Shown here one piece after another: positions 34,581-48,405 of a stretch of 64,000 nucleotides of DNA (the stretch's first letter is position 1; each line of letters starts with the position of its first letter). A program made the translations under genes and the position numbers. Source of the DNA: Caenorhabditis elegans (Eukaryota; Nematoda; Chromadorea; Rhabditida; Rhabditidae); NCBI RefSeq assembly GCF_000002985.6, contig NC_003282.8, forward strand, positions 9,238,001 through 9,302,000. The letters run 5' to 3'. The notes under the pieces are model-generated. The model saw nothing but the letters and a program-made list of their open reading frames with translations. It had not been told where the DNA came from and did not search any database.

Positions 34581-35631
34581 AATGCTTCCGTTGACTAGTA
34601 TATGGCTTTGCTATGGAATTTTTTCGGCTTTCATAATGATTTTTATGGTAGTATTGCTCTCAGTTAACGAACAGTTCACAAATTCATTTTACCGCGTTAT
34701 AACAATGGATATAATTTTGAATCTTCTCTGTTGGATAAATACTTGGCCACATTAAATGGTTTTTAGAGAAGATGGCTTAAAATTTGCTCTTGCACTTTAC
34801 GAAAGCTATAACAAAAGTATTGATATGTTCTATTTTGTGCAAAATGTATTCTTCCATGTCCAGAGTGTCAGCACAATTTGTATATGTTGTCATCGACTAT
34901 CAACTGCACTATTTGAGAATTCGAGTAAATTTTGGAAAAGATATTATATTTTGATTTATGTTATCATTATTATCTATTCATTTTTTGCTGTTTAACTGTT
35001 GCACCGACCTGCAATAAAGTTTGATTATGATCTGAACAAATTTTATTCTGAACGATCAACAAAGGTAAAAATTAGGTTGTTATAAAATATTTTTAAAAAA
35101 TCTAACAACAGAGTAATCGACTTTAAGTTTTTGTAACTGAATATAAGAACCTATCAAAACAAATCGTCTTTCTCGTTTATCCAAAAATTTGGTCTAATCT
35201 TTAAGCGCCTGGAATTTCAGGATCAATCGGTGTCTATTATACTTTATATGCGTTGTTTTGTCGGTGGATATTTTTTGGCAATTACCATAATTGGTTTCAC
35301 AACACTGTATCAAGTTAGAAAACGACTTGCATCTCAAGATAACCAATATAAAGATTTTCTTCGAAAAATGTCTTTAATCACAATTACCCATACTTTTGTT
35401 TATGCAATGGTATTGGCTTGGCAGACAGTAAGCGGGATTATACTTTATGAGAATGTTATAGAAATTCTGATGACTGTATCAGATATGGTAAGCTGTCTTT
35501 ATTCTCATAGAGATACTTTGATGTTCTGATGGCTTATATATTGTTAATCTTTGATGGAAACGTGCAATCAGTAATAAAAAGTAAATTTTCTATGTTAACC
35601 ATTGTTAGAGGAAGCATCTCGGACATTCAAG
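34581..35631 (+). pseudogene. srg-class serpentine chemoreceptor pseudogene
   Basis: A single continuous homology reads as a seven-span receptor: MLPLTSIWLCYGIFSAFI, then FYRVITMDIILNLLCWINTW, then VSTICICCHRLSTALFENSS, then FYSERSTK, a splice, DQSVSIILYMRCFVGGYFL, TLYQVRKRLASQ and finally MAYILLIFDGNVQS. The order and the SDM...YILLIFD ending are typical of C. elegans serpentine receptor class gamma. The frame is broken by an in-frame TAA after INTWPH (about 34752), a second TAA after SFFAV (34993-34995), and a frame change near 35490-35515, where a 23-nt GTAAG...CATAG segment would have to be removed. Lesions this numerous imply loss of function. Confidence 0.75.
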
Positions 35632-36546
35632 GGTCTTAGATCACTATTTCGTTTTTTGTGAAGCTTATTTTATGTATATGATAAATTTTTAATTGAAATA
35701 ATTGAATTTCCATTTAATTCTGAAGATTGTAAAATTCTTTGTCCTTTTCATAGATAAATACTCTGTGTTAAATATTAATTATGGAAATCAAGAATTTTTT
35801 TGTTTCATAGAACTAGATCTGTGAAAAGTTATTTTTATATTGTTTGACTTCTGGAAGAACTATGTTGAAAAACTGAAGAGAAAAACTATTTTACGGCTAC
35901 ATTGCAGAAACCAATTATTGTTGATGTCAGGGGATTCAAAATATCGATTAAAACTACTGAGAAAGTTCCGTTTTTTTTAACCTGAGAAACACATTTAAAT
36001 AATAGAAATAAGTTCTTGACCAAAAAATCTTTAAAAAAATATGTATGAAAAAATTAATAAACGCAAGAAGATGGATCGTACCCTAGAAAGGAGTACTGAC
36101 AGCGGCTGATGATCTTCATGTATCTTACAGGAAACTTACAGGAATCATTCAAAACCCGATCAAAATTTGCCGACTGCTCCTCAAATCCTTCATTTTCTCA
36201 TAATGACAAGCAATTTGCACGAAAATGATTTATCACTCATTTATTCATTTTTCTGTTTTCCACTTCAAAATCTCTTGCCCTCTTGTCATAGTGTTTCGAA
36301 CAAGAAAAAAAAGATGAAATGAGAATGAATAATCAGAGAATAAAAATGAAAGAGACATAGGCACTTATACAACTATGGGGAGGATCGTGGGTCCCGTCCC
36401 CCTCTCCCAGTTTTTCTTCCCACAAATTTTCGTTTTTCTGTGTGTAATCTTCAGAGAGAGAAAGAGGGAGAGATCATCACTCGTGTCTTTCTTCTTTTCT
36501 AAACTGATTCACTCATTATTCAACATTGGTTTTTAAAGAGAAAACA
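35632..36546. promoter_or_regulatory. Upstream region of the myosin gene
   Basis: No gene seen. The part nearest the start (36380-36500) is less AT-rich, with a pyrimidine tract and a GAGAGAGAAAGAGGGAGAG purine tract near 36453-36471, promoter-like features in this genome. Confidence 0.4.
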
Positions 36547-39500
36547 ATGGATTCCAGTTCTGGTATTGATCTGGAGCCCAATATTCTCAGGTAAATCATC
36601 TAATTTTTTAAAAATATTTTGAATAAGTTACGGTTACGGTAGGTAGAATTTTGAGTTTTTTTGTTGGCAATTTAGCGAGATGGCATAGTGACAAATGTAT
36701 TTCTATTTTTTTTGGTATTAGAATATATAAAAATATTTGATTGATCTGGAAATAAATTGCATTTTGATTGAGAAAAAAAAGTGTTTTTTTTTTTTGACAA
36801 TTTGCAACTTTCAATCACATTTCACAACAAATTGACAGATATTTTCAAATTAAAATTAAAACCAATTTTGGAAAAATCTTTGAAATTTTCATTTACTAAT
36901 AGTAAGTTTTTTCTTTGGGATACATGTAGTATTTTCGAATGACAGTGGCTCCTGTAAAACCAACGATCAATTTTTTATAGACATTTGCAAACGAAAAAAG
37001 TAGAAGAACGAATTGAAGACTTGAATAATCAAATTTGGATTGAAGATGATTTATATGGTTATCGGATGGTCACAGTAATTGATGAAGGTCTTTCTGATTT
37101 ATTGGTTGGATTTAGGGATGAACAAGGATTCTTCGAAAAGGTTGGTGTTTCAGGAATTTCTATTTTTCTAGAAATGTTCTAGAAATTTCTATATCTATCA
37201 GAGGTTCGAGCTTGTCCGACTGTAAAAAATAAAACAGAATAATGTTTGCGAAACCGAAAAATTGTTTTCTGCATTTGAAGCTGTAATATATTTTGCAAAG
37301 CTATCAAACAAATAACCCCTACCCCGCCACTTTTTTTCTAAAGTTTCAATTTTTGAAAACTTGGTAAATTTTTTATTTTACTATTTCACTATCCTGTGTC
37401 AAGTTTGAGTAGGTTTTGATTTAATGAAACATTTGAAAGTTTTTATTTGTTCAAAGGACCTAGTTAATTAGCTTAATGACTTTAAGTTTACGATTCCAAG
37501 AGCTTCATCGTAAAAGTCAGAGCCCTGTCTTTTCATTTCTTTTCTTGTTATTTTTACCTCTTGCAGACGTTCGTTTGTCCATCAGGTCATCAGGATCTCA
37601 AATTTCGTAAAAAATAAATGGAATGTGAATAAGATGAAAGTTTAGTGTGAAAAGGGATGAGATAAGAGAGACTGCAAAAAATCAAAAAATATACTTGTGT
37701 AAAAATGAGGGACGCTCTTCGTTTTTAAAATGACCGGAGGCAAAGGAGAGATAGGTCATTTGCACATTATGTCGCAGCTTGTATGTTTCAAAAAAATTGT
37801 AATTGATATTTTTTCAATGCAAATGTGTTTTTGAAATCAGGTTAAGATGCGGAGAACTTTATTCTGAACAAATTTTTAAAAAGAAGGGATAAAAAGAGAT
37901 GAATGGGAAATGTTTCTGGCTGGCACGAATCCAATGATCAACAGCTGACTTGGAATCATGGAATGGGACGTTTCATGTTTTTGAGAGAAAAATAGATTCC
38001 AAGTGGAATTAATTTGAGAGGAAACAATAAACAGTAACTTTAACTTGGAAAAAGCTATTTTAAAAGAGAATTCCGTTAATGCCTATACAAAACTATTTAA
38101 AAACGAATAAAGTTTATTTTTTCCCGCAAAAAAAAATAGAAGAAGCAATAATAGTTTAATTTTTCCAAAATATTTGCGAACTTTTTTATAGAAAAAAAGT
38201 GGTAAAATAAAATCTATGAAATTTATCAGTTTCGCTTGAAAAACTGTTCGTTTTCCGCTTTTTCGGTCGTTTCCTTTTCTCGTAAAAGCAAACATTCAGT
38301 TTTAGCAAAAACGCATACATTCAATTTTTAAATTTTTAATTTAAACTTTAAACTAGAAATTGAAAGATACAATTCTGAAAAAATACAATTACAGAAACGA
38401 ATTGAAAAAACGAAATGCGAAGTACCGAGTTTAAATAACTATTCAGAAGATTTATGCACACTGACACAGCCGAATGCAGCTACAGTACTTAATGCACTTA
38501 AAATAAGATATACTTCAAATGTTATTCATGTAAGTTAACAAATTACTCGATATTGTGTTTTTAATTTATCATAATTTTTCATTTGGTGATAAAGATTGAG
38601 CGATCTTTTATTTAATCCAAAGAGGTTTTTTCAGACGTTTTGTGGTTTATTTTGTGTAGTAATTAATCCGTGGAGAAATATTCCAATATATTCGGATGAA
38701 GTGAAACAATTGTATCAATTACAAAATGATCTACCTCCACATGTATATTCTGTTGCACAGAATGCATTTCATGGAATATTGAAAGGAGGAAGAAATCAGT
38801 CAATTCTCATTACGTTAGTTTATAAACATAAATCAGCTAACTAAAACTCTTGGTTTTTCGACACTAACTCAACAATTTTCGAAACCCTTTCAACGATCTG
38901 TTTTCTTACAATTATTATTTTCCAGCGGAGAATCAGGAGCTGGAAAAACGGAAAACACAAAGAAAATTATTGATTTCATATTGAGCTCGAGTGTTTCAAA
39001 TAATACAATTGGAGATTGTGTTGTGACAAGTGGAGTACTTCTAGAAGCAATGGGAAATGCACGAACTACTCATAACAGTAATAGTTCTAGATTTGTAAGT
39101 TTTCTAATTAAATTGAAAGCCGAGAATGAGCAACTGAATTTTGTTAAGAACTTTCTTTTAAAACTTTATTAATTTTACACATTTAGGGAAAGTTCATACG
39201 AATCGAGTTTGACGAGAACTCCAAGTTGATCGGTGCAAAAATTGAATGCTGTGGGTCCATATATACAGAAGTCACTTCATAATTTTGAAAACTTTCAGAT
39301 CTTCTTGAAAAATCTCGAGTAGTATTTCAAAGTGATGGGGATCGAAATTTTCACATTTTCTATCAAATGCTATCGAATTACTTTGACAATCCACACAAAA
39401 GTTTTCTGAAATTATCTAAAAAAGTTAATGAATACAAATATCTTCGGAATGATGACTCAATGATTGACGATGCTGAAACTGCAAAAATGACAGATGAAGC

Positions 39501-42500
39501 ATTTACAAGAATTGGTTTGAGCGAAGAAGAGAAAATATGGATATTTCAAATTTTATCAGCTGTTTTATGGATTGGTGATATTAAATTTGGAGAACGATCT
39601 GGTCTTGATGTTTCTTTTGTGGAAAGTATGCAAGGTGAGTTGACTAGACAATTAATTAGGTGAGCGACTTACGATGCCTGATCCCGAAAAATGCATCAGA
39701 AAATATGAAATGGCGCGAGGAGGGTGAGTAAAAAGGCTGGGAAGATGAACATCTTGTCGCTTCCACAGGATGAAAAATGAGTTGACAACCCAAAAACATT
39801 TTATTATTTTAAATTCTGTTTGAAATCAGTAAAATAAGTTTGAAATCAGTAAAATATCAACAATTTTGAAATATTGAAATTTTCGATAATTGCCGAATTT
39901 CCGCCCAGCCCATCCCTGGTTTGGAGGACTGTGATCATGTTCATCGAGTATAAACACGTTTATATCCAGTCTGTAAACTTGTAGGATTTTTAAAAATTTA
40001 CTCTATGATTGCCAGAGCTCATAGAATACTAAGTTCCCTATTTTAATTTAAGAATACTTAGAAAATGTCCATGAACTCAAATCTTGTTTAGTTTAAAGTT
40101 GCATTTCTATATCTCCGTGTGTAGTATTCAACCTTTTTTTTACTTTATCTTTGACACCTGTCATATAATTTGCAAGTCACTTTTCTCACTCTTGAATGTT
40201 TTCAACATCTTTTTCTCATCTTCTCATCATTTTCGTTCACCTACTGCTAACCCGAATGAAACAGGGGGACACTTTTAATTGATGGTTGAACAAAAATTCG
40301 TTACACTTGTTTCTTTCGTCACTCGACCTCGGAGCACGAAAAAACCCAATAGCTCCGGCGGAAAAAGATGATAGGAAAAAGTCATGAAATCGTAGTGAAA
40401 AAGATGAATTAGTTGCAATGAACACATAGAAAACAGTGAATAGGGAACAACTGGGATTTTTAATTAAAAAATATTTTCAGAAGTGGATAATATTGCTGAA
40501 TTGTTAGAGATGAAAAGTTCCAAGTTGGTAGATGCACTTACTCAGCCAACAATAAAGGTTCATGATAAACTTATCAGGAAAAATCAAAATTTGGCAAAGG
40601 TGACACAAAACTTATTGTGCTTAAAAATATCTGAACGTTTTAGACTCTTAGCTCAGCATCAGCTATGGCCAAAATTCTGTACGAGAGACTATTCGGATGG
40701 ATTGTAAAAAGATGTAACGATGCTTTTTCAGTCGATGATACCGAAAGCAGTAAGTTCTCAGACTATACTCTACAGGAAACATGATCTTGTTTAATCGGAA
40801 AATATTTAATTTCCCAAAATGTTTCAGCTTGCCGACTCAGCCGTTTCATCGCTGTTCTAGATATTGCTGGCTTTGAAATAATTGAGAAAAATTCTTTCGA
40901 ACAATTTTGTATCAATTATACAAATGAGAAACTTCAACAATTCTTCAATCATTTCATGTTTGCGAAAGAACAAAGTGATTATTTGGAAGAGGGTATTAAA
41001 TGGACCCAAGTCAATTTTGCTAATCATCTTCAGCCAACAATCGATTTGATTGAAAAGGTCAGTTTATTTTTTCTAGACACTAAAAATTAATAGTAAATTT
41101 TAAACGAAATCATTTGTTATGTTTCAGCCAATGGGAATTCTTTCGTTTCTCGAAGAAGAATGTGTTGTTCCAAATGGATCAGAAAAATCGCTTCTCGAAA
41201 AGCTCTGCTCAAATCTCTCAAATGATTCAAGTTTCAAAAAATCAAAGCAAACTCAGAAATGTTCGACAATTCGCCATTTTTATGTTCAACATTATGCAGG
41301 AGAGGTTCATTATAATATTGATGGGTGGCTGGACAAGAATCGGGATAACGTTGAGACATCAGTACTTGACATTCTTTCACAATCCACGCATCCTTTGCTG
41401 AAACTTCTATTCCCGCCAGGTTACTTTTTTTTTTGAAAAGTAAAGTTTTGACCTTCAACAATATAGACAAATGTCTTGAGTTATATGAATAGCAAAAAAA
41501 ATTTCCAAGTTCAAAAATACTTTCTATTCCTCTATAGTTTCATTTTCTTATTGCAGTTCCCGTCAACAATCTGAAAACAAGACGTGGCACAATTACTAAT
41601 TCTACAGTTTCATTCTTATACAAAGTAAGTTCATTATTTCCTCATTCTCTTTCAATAAATTCAATGTTTGTAATATTGAATTGAAAGTTTTAACATTTTT
41701 TCACATTTTTTCGGATTAAAAAACATTGAAACTTTAGAATCAATTGCAATGTCTCCTGGATACTCTCAACAGCTCTTCTGCTCATTTCATTCGTTGCGTG
41801 GTTTCGAACTATGAAAAACTCCCCGGCAAAATTGATGCTCCTCTTGTTCTCGCACAGTTAAAGTGAGTTCAACTTTTGAACTTACCTATTTTCGAGCGAA
41901 AAATTTCAGATGTAATGGAGTGTTGGAAGGAATCCGAATCTGCCGGGAAGGTTATCCGTCTCGTCTTTCACATTCTGAGTTTATTGAAAGATATTCACTT
42001 TTAATGAAAAACAAAGAACAATCAAAGGGAGCAAGTGAAAAGGAAAAATGTACATTGATATGTCAAGATGCACAAGTTCGAAAAGAACGATATGCTGTCG
42101 GAAAGACGAAATTATTCTGTAAAGTTGGAGTAATTTCTGAATTAGAAACAAAGAGAAATAACTACATTTCTTCTTTTATTATTCTAATTCAAGCAAATAT
42201 TCGATACTTGAATATTCAAAAAGATTTGATCGAAAGAAGAAAGAAATTGGAAGCAGTTGTAACAATTCAAGACAACGTCAGACAATTCGCAGAGTTATCA
42301 CAATGGCCGTGGTATCGGATTTATCATTTGACAAGAGGTCTGATACCCAGAAATAGAGATAAGGAAAGAATTGAAGAGCTGGAAAATGAAAAATTAAAGT
42401 TGGAAGAGGAAATTCAGGAAATGGAAATTAAAAATGAAGAAGCATTGAAAGAAAACTTAAAGTTGAGCATGGTAAGTAGCAAAGGGTGTTTAACAACTAT

Positions 42501-44996
42501 TTAATTCTGAAATTTTAGCTATTGGATAGAGAAAAATCTGAAAAAGTCAAAGTACAGAAGGAATTAGAAGAGGTAGAAAAACAAGGTCGAGAGGTACGTT
42601 CAATTATTTGTTTGAAGTCACAATGCACATTTAATGTTAAAATCAAGTTTTCAGAAACTTCTTGAAAAGGAGCGAGAGTTTCGAAAAACAATGGAGGAAA
42701 TGGAGCAGAATGAAGAGATTTTCAATGTTTTAGAAAGAAAGTACAATGAGCAACACAAGAAAGTTATGGTGAGTTGAAAGAAAATATGGAAATCATATTA
42801 TTGGTTTTTTTTTTCAAAATGAAACATCGTTTTTCTTTCAGAAAATGAACGACGTTCTCCGTGAATACGAACGCAAAATTGAACAATTGAATATGGAGAA
42901 AACTGATTTGGAAAATGAAAATCAGAAGGTAAACTTTGTAGTTTTGACAATTCAAAATAGAAGACTGTGAAAATTTTCCGAATTTTTGTTTAATTTTGAA
43001 ATCACCCATAAAAAGTTCTAGTTACAATCCAGTGTTAGTAAAACATCTCATGTTGAAAAAGTTTAAATTTTACAGTTGAGAGAAACACAAAATCGTCAGG
43101 ATTCTCATTATTCAAATCTTGAAAAGGAAGTAATGGAAAAGTCGTCGTTGATTGATGAACTTCAGAATCAAATTCAAAAACTTTCCGATGAAAATAATGA
43201 ACAGAGACTAACAATTGCAAAGTATGTGTTTTGATGTAAAATTATTGAAAGATTTTGACATTATTCAGACTAGAAACCGCATTGGAAGATGAAAAAGCAA
43301 GATTTGCTCGGCAGAACAACACGATTGGAGATATGCAAAAGTTAATATCAGAACTGAATGTGAGTTTTGACAGTTTTTACTTTTTATTTATTCTATGAAA
43401 ATATTGCTTACTATTCCAGGAAAAAATAGCCCGATTCGACAATATTGCATTGAACGAGAGAAATTCCACTAGAAAAATTGAACGAGAGAAGGAAAAGTTG
43501 AATGAAGAGCTGACGACAGCCAAAGAAATAATTCAAAAACAGGCGAAGAAAATCGATGAATTGGTAGGTTCTTAAAAATTGAAATTTGATTTTTTTTCAG
43601 ATCTGATTTCAGTTATTAAATTATTTCAGAAAGAAGAATGTCGAAAACGAAAAAATGAAGCGTCTCGTTTAGAAAGAAAATTGGAAGATAAAGAAGCAAT
43701 GATGGCTGATTGTGTTAAAGAATTGAAAGATAGTCACAAGGAAAGACTCAAAGAAATGGAGCAAAAAGTTGAAGATGTGAAGAGAAAAAACTCAAAACTG
43801 GAAAATGAGAATTCAACTCAAAAAAGTCAGATTGAGACTTTCCAAAGAGAATCGAGTGTTGATTCAGACTACGGTAGATCAAGTTCAGGTAGACTCTCAA
43901 CATTGGGAAGACAGTATTCTCTTACTTCAATTGGTTCGTTTTCATCAATTCGTACTGTTGGTTTGGGTAGCAGAAAGGATTCAATATCTGATATGACGTC
44001 ATCGATGTATTCGTTGAGAAGACGAGACTCCACGTATGACATGACATCATCAACTATTGGATTGCAAAGATCTCCGTCAACATCACAGGTTATGGAAAAA
44101 GAGAGAAGAATTTTGGAATTGGAAAAGTAAGTACCAATTGATTAAAAAAATTGTATTTTTTCAATATTTTGGCATGGGAACTAGATCTTTAATTGCTATG
44201 ATTTTTATAGAGAGAAGGCGGCAATAAACACGGATCTACAATTAGTGAAGCGAGAGTTGGATGTTTATAAATCACAGTTATCAGCTGTTGAATCGGTAAG
44301 ATTTTAAATTTTTATTTCGAAAATTGTAAAAAAAATTATGAAAATAGTTAAGGCTCAATTAAAGTTTTTTCAATTCTTTCAGGAAAAAGAATCACTTCAA
44401 ACGGCAAATCGAAAGCAATCAAATCAACTTCAAGAAACAACACGCCAGCTGAATTCAGCTCAAAAAAATGCAGATAATTTGGCACTTCGTCTGAAAAAAG
44501 CTCTGGCGGATTGTGATGAATGGAAGAAAAAGCATGAAGAATCAATTGTTGAGAGTAAAACTGAAATATTAATGGAAAGAAAACGAGCAATGGATAGAGC
44601 AGAAGCATGTGAAAAAGAAACTGAACTAAAACAGTCACGTATGGCAACAATTGAAAGTGCACGAATGGAATTAGGTGGAGAATTGGCAAGAACTCAATCG
44701 GAATTAGATAGATGTCGACAGATTATTATACAGTTAGAAGAGAATTTGAAGAGTCAAGAGTCATTGGGAAATAGTTTTGGAAGACATCAAACTAATTTGA
44801 ATTTTGAGATTGAAAACTTGAGAGATGAGAATTGTGCGTTGAAAGCCAAAATTCGAAGACAATACAAACAAATTGAGTTGCTCACTCGTAAGTTTTTGAA
44901 GTATTAATTGAACAATTAATGGATATAATTACAGAACAAGACGAAACAAATGATGAGCTGAATCATTTTGAAAATAAAGTTGAACGGCTTCTTTGA
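36547..44996 (+). CDS. Divergent conventional-type myosin heavy chain
   Basis: Twenty-four exons from ATG 36547 to TGA 44994-44996 join in phase to about 1464 residues; introns 2 (37141-38394) and 7 (39635-40480) are long. The motor domain carries the P-loop GESGAGKTE, switch I NSNSSRFGKF and switch II DIAGFE, plus the relay region [32 protein letters not shown] and the SH-region-like [17 protein letters not shown]. The head-tail junction [15 protein letters not shown] matches the W-x-W-x-x-L type of class II. The tail is heptad coiled coil (exons 14-24), interrupted by a Ser/Arg-rich, probably phosphorylated linker (about 43855-44085: [20 protein letters not shown] and onward). The tail is shorter than in muscle myosin (about 1950 aa total). 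ATP-binding residues look intact. A role in muscle or cytokinesis is not established here. Poly(A) signal at 45096-45101. Confidence 0.88.
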
Positions 44997-46802
44997 GTTT
45001 ATGTTCTTTTTATTCATTTTTAAAGAAATTGTTTTCCTTGTTATCTATTTTATATACTTATGTTAACATGTAGTTCCCTCATACCACCGGTGTTCAATAA
45101 ATTTGTTTGTGTTAAGTGGACCGAAAACGAATCGTCGGTGCATCGGTGGCGGCCGGCTCGGTTTCAGACAATTAGAAATTCAACATTTCAACTGAAATTT
45201 CATCTTTTCATTTCTTCAATTCATTAAAAAACAAATATCTTATTCGAAATTAACAGGTGGCATTACTAAGTTTCAGTTCCACATCATTTTGGAAGTTGAA
45301 AAAGGTAAGTATTTGTATAAAAAAGATAGTAATGTCACATCAGAACAAAATATTTTCACATATGACGTTAGATCATGTTTGGAGAATCTTTCTTATTGAT
45401 TTATAATTATCAAGAATTTTTCGGTTTTTCACATCGAGCTTCAAAAAGTTCTCTGCAAATATTCACCGCCATTTTGTAGGCTAGATGGGAATACCTTGAT
45501 AACAATGGGCGCCAACTTACGAATAATTTGGTATATTTCAATCCAAAAATTGTCTAATCTTCAGTTTGTCACGTATCTATACGATAAAAGTTCAGCAAAT
45601 CAAAAAAGACGTGCAGCATATTACCATACAAATATCAAAATTAACGGGCTACTTCCCTAAGTTATCTCTCTTATTTTCTTAAAAATCAGATATAGACAAT
45701 CCTGTTGTCTAGTTAGGTTATTGAACACTTGATTTAATCTACTTCTACGCACTTCAGGACAATCGCCGAAACTGTGTGCTGTGACTGTCTGAATAACAAG
45801 AGATAAAAGTCAAAAACTTATTCCGGAGAACATCATAGAACAGTACTTATACATTTTAGAAACATAAAGCACTATTGAGGCTTGCGAAGATTTCCTCCAC
45901 CGCAATTAGATGTTTGAGTGATTCATGGTCTCACATAAATGTTTTTTTAGGCTCTGAACCACTGTCGGTAATTTGTACTGACAACAAATAACTTACAGAG
46001 TACCAAAAGGTTTTCTCTAGTGTTATTTTCGAGTTTTACTTTCACTATCCAGGTTTTCCTGTTCGCTGAAACTGTAAGGACATCAGGTTTAGTCAGATTT
46101 ACCAATTTCTTTCAAATTATTATTTTTTTTATTATCTTTGTTTAAATTATCAAAATTGCTAAACAACTAAAATAATTTCATCAAGTTTGGGTTTTTAACG
46201 GGACGTAAATAATCCCGATTCTATTGAACTGAAGATTTTTTCTGCGCACCGAGAAGAATCCTATTCCTTGGAAACCAAGAAAACATCATGTTGCATTAGA
46301 GTGGATATTTGAAAGTTTATATTTAGGTCGTCGAACGCGTTGCCATACATTCGAAGATGTTGAATACGGAAAGGAAAACGATGCAGAACTTTACGCAAGC
46401 TAGATTTATTCTAGCAAAATTTCAGTGTAGTCTGCATTCTGAATCACTTCAAGACACACATTGAATATCTGGAACCCATGAAAACCATGTTTTCTATTAA
46501 AAAAATGAGTTAAAAACAAAAAATCAGTTCTGTGAGAAAATTGTTTCATCTGGTATCATTTATGACTACATACTCTATGAATAAGTGCAAGATAGAGCTC
46601 CCAACAACTGTTTTTTACAATTATGGATGTCGGAAGCTTACGATTTAAAATTACGTACAAACAACTTTAAAACCAGATTTAAACCACATTTTTATTTGCT
46701 GAATAAAAAATAATTCATCAAATATATGCACATGCGCATTGTTAGGTTCTCTAGAATAGAGAATAAATCACAGTGCGAAATTGGAGTGAATGCACGTCGA
46801 GA
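44997..46802. other. Intergenic region; left arm of a diverged duplication
   Basis: The myosin 3' end (AATAAA at 45096) is followed by non-coding DNA. From about 45695 the sequence is recognisably related to 52972 onward (TGTCTAGTTAGGTTATTGAA and the following bases in both), at roughly 80% identity until about 46608, where near identity begins. Degraded coding remnants (46325-46420 minus strand, reading KVLHRFPFRIQHLRMYG) are shared with 53830-53920. Confidence 0.6.
46325..46420 (-). pseudogene. Degenerate coding remnant (copy 1)
   Basis: On the minus strand KVLHRFPFRIQHLRMYGNAF is read; the equivalent at 53830-53920 gives KVLHRFPFHIQHLRMYANVS. Conservation at protein level in both copies, with neither embedded in a complete frame, suggests a relic of a gene that was present before the duplication. 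The pattern recalls nematode F-box-associated domains, but I cannot confirm that. Confidence 0.3.
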
Positions 46803-48261
46803 TCAAAATGTCAGTCCACATTGGTAAGATAATTTAGCCATATCGTGGAACATATTCTAAAAGAAATCAAATGAATTATTGTTAAATTTATATCAAACAC
46901 TTACAGATACAGTGATAATTTGCAATGTGATGTCACCAATTCGAATTGCAATGTCCATATCACTCATTTTTGTTTGAGTCTGAAAATTAGAAGTTATCAT
47001 GAAATGGTCATTAAATTATTAGCTGACTCTATAATAATTTCTGAGTGCAGCGGTAACTCCAATATAATGCTCTCTTGCTATAATTTTCATAGCAATACTT
47101 GTCTCAAAGAATCCCATATTCCAGATGCAATATGATTTGAGAGCTGCGAATTCATAAAGATTTAATTTCAATTGGGAAAATGAGGATCCAAGAGTTAATT
47201 TCACTTGTTGAATATATTCTGATAGTCTTCTGAAAATATGAATAATTAAATTAGTCTTCGTTATAATATTACTCACTTGTCTTTAGGAGTTGTTTCATAA
47301 ATATCTACATTTGACATTGAATATGCTCTGACTGAATCCATCCAAACATTTGCAAATTGAAAATATTTCAGTAAAGTTTGAACGTCTTCCTTTTCCAAAG
47401 AATTAACTCCTGGACAATGCATACATGATTCCATTGATAATCCATTTTGATATGCAGAGATTATCATTAATTCATTCATTGATTCAGCAAGTAGGGCATT
47501 CTGGAAATATATACTAATCAATGTACTTAAACTTTTGACTTGAACGTAAAAATATTATTTTATATAAAAGTTAGAAATTTCAATATTATAAGTTAACTCA
47601 CTTTTGCCAATCCACGTTGTTTTTGAACCATAGTTCTCTCAACTTCTTTCAAATAAAATTGAAGTAACTCGTCGTTACTCAAATGTAAAATTTTGCTAAA
47701 TTCAGTTGAAGTATCAGAAGAATGTTTTATTGAAGAGCTTGTGCTTGATCTTGATGTAGAGTTTTGATCCATTTTCACAGGTTCACTTATCCGATTCAGA
47801 GAGCTCTTGTTTCCTGAAAATATTTTCCTATGAATATAAAAAATACGTTTTAATTTTTAATGCTTACTTCTAATTGAGTTCCGGATTGTCCTTTTTCGAA
47901 ACGTTTTTCTATTTTTTGTCTCGTCAACGTTTCCTCTTCGAATGTCTGTAATTTTAATGTTAAAATTTCAGATCATCTGCAAATATAACATTAATGGTAT
48001 ACTTACAATCTTTGGACATTCCTGCTCTAATGCAATTGTTATACCTACAGGCTCGGCACACCCATTTCTTTTCTGTAAACGAAGGGTGTACACGTATTAT
48101 TTAATTAGTGACTTACTGTAAGAAACTGAACAATTATTATCCAAATTACATGTGAATTGATTCATAGTTGTTCTTCTGAAGAATGAAGCACATGCTGTAC
48201 ATGAAGTTATTCCGAAATGATGGCGAGTTGATGCAGTATCCTGACAAACTTGACAAGGATC
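46609..48261. repeat. Recent duplication, copy 1 (near-identical core)
   Basis: This interval matches 54102-55756 at an offset of 7493-7495 with only a handful of differences (for example T/C near 47265 and A/C near 47819, both intronic), while sequence further left is only about 80% identical. A second near-identical block, 48366-48560 against 55887-56080, lies beyond the unrelated first introns. Confidence 0.9.
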
Positions 48262-48405
48262 TGAAATTTAGGAATATTAAAAGCATTGTTCTGAAATTTC
48301 TAAGAAGAAGCTTGTTATTAAATTAAAATGTTTTAAAATTATTCACTTGCATTGTATCGCTGAACAAAAATAAATAAACTCACCGTATTGTCTCTCTGCT
48401 TCCAT
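46803..48405 (-). CDS. Nuclear hormone receptor, copy 1
   Basis: About eight or nine minus-strand exons run from ATG 48405 (MEAERQY) to TGA 46803-46805. The DNA-binding domain is complete: finger 1 starts CQVCQDTASTRHHFGITSC and ends with the P-box CTACASFFRR; finger 2 CNLDNNC and then CRACRYNNCIRAGM. The hinge is basic (RKTFRKRTIRNSIR) and Ser-rich (STSRSSTSSSIKHSSD). A ligand-binding domain follows (DELLQFYLKEVERTMVQKQR, then LLKYFQFANVWMDSVRAYSM, then QIITVSNMFHDMAKLSYQCG). The layout is that of the large nematode-specific HNF4-derived receptor expansion. Ligand and targets are unknown. Nearly identical copy at 54296-55925; the first intron differs completely. Confidence 0.88.

Noticed and set aside
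43993-44005. TGACGTCA inside a myosin exon as a regulatory site
   Set aside because: It lies in coding sequence (ATG ACG TCA) and is best explained by codon content.
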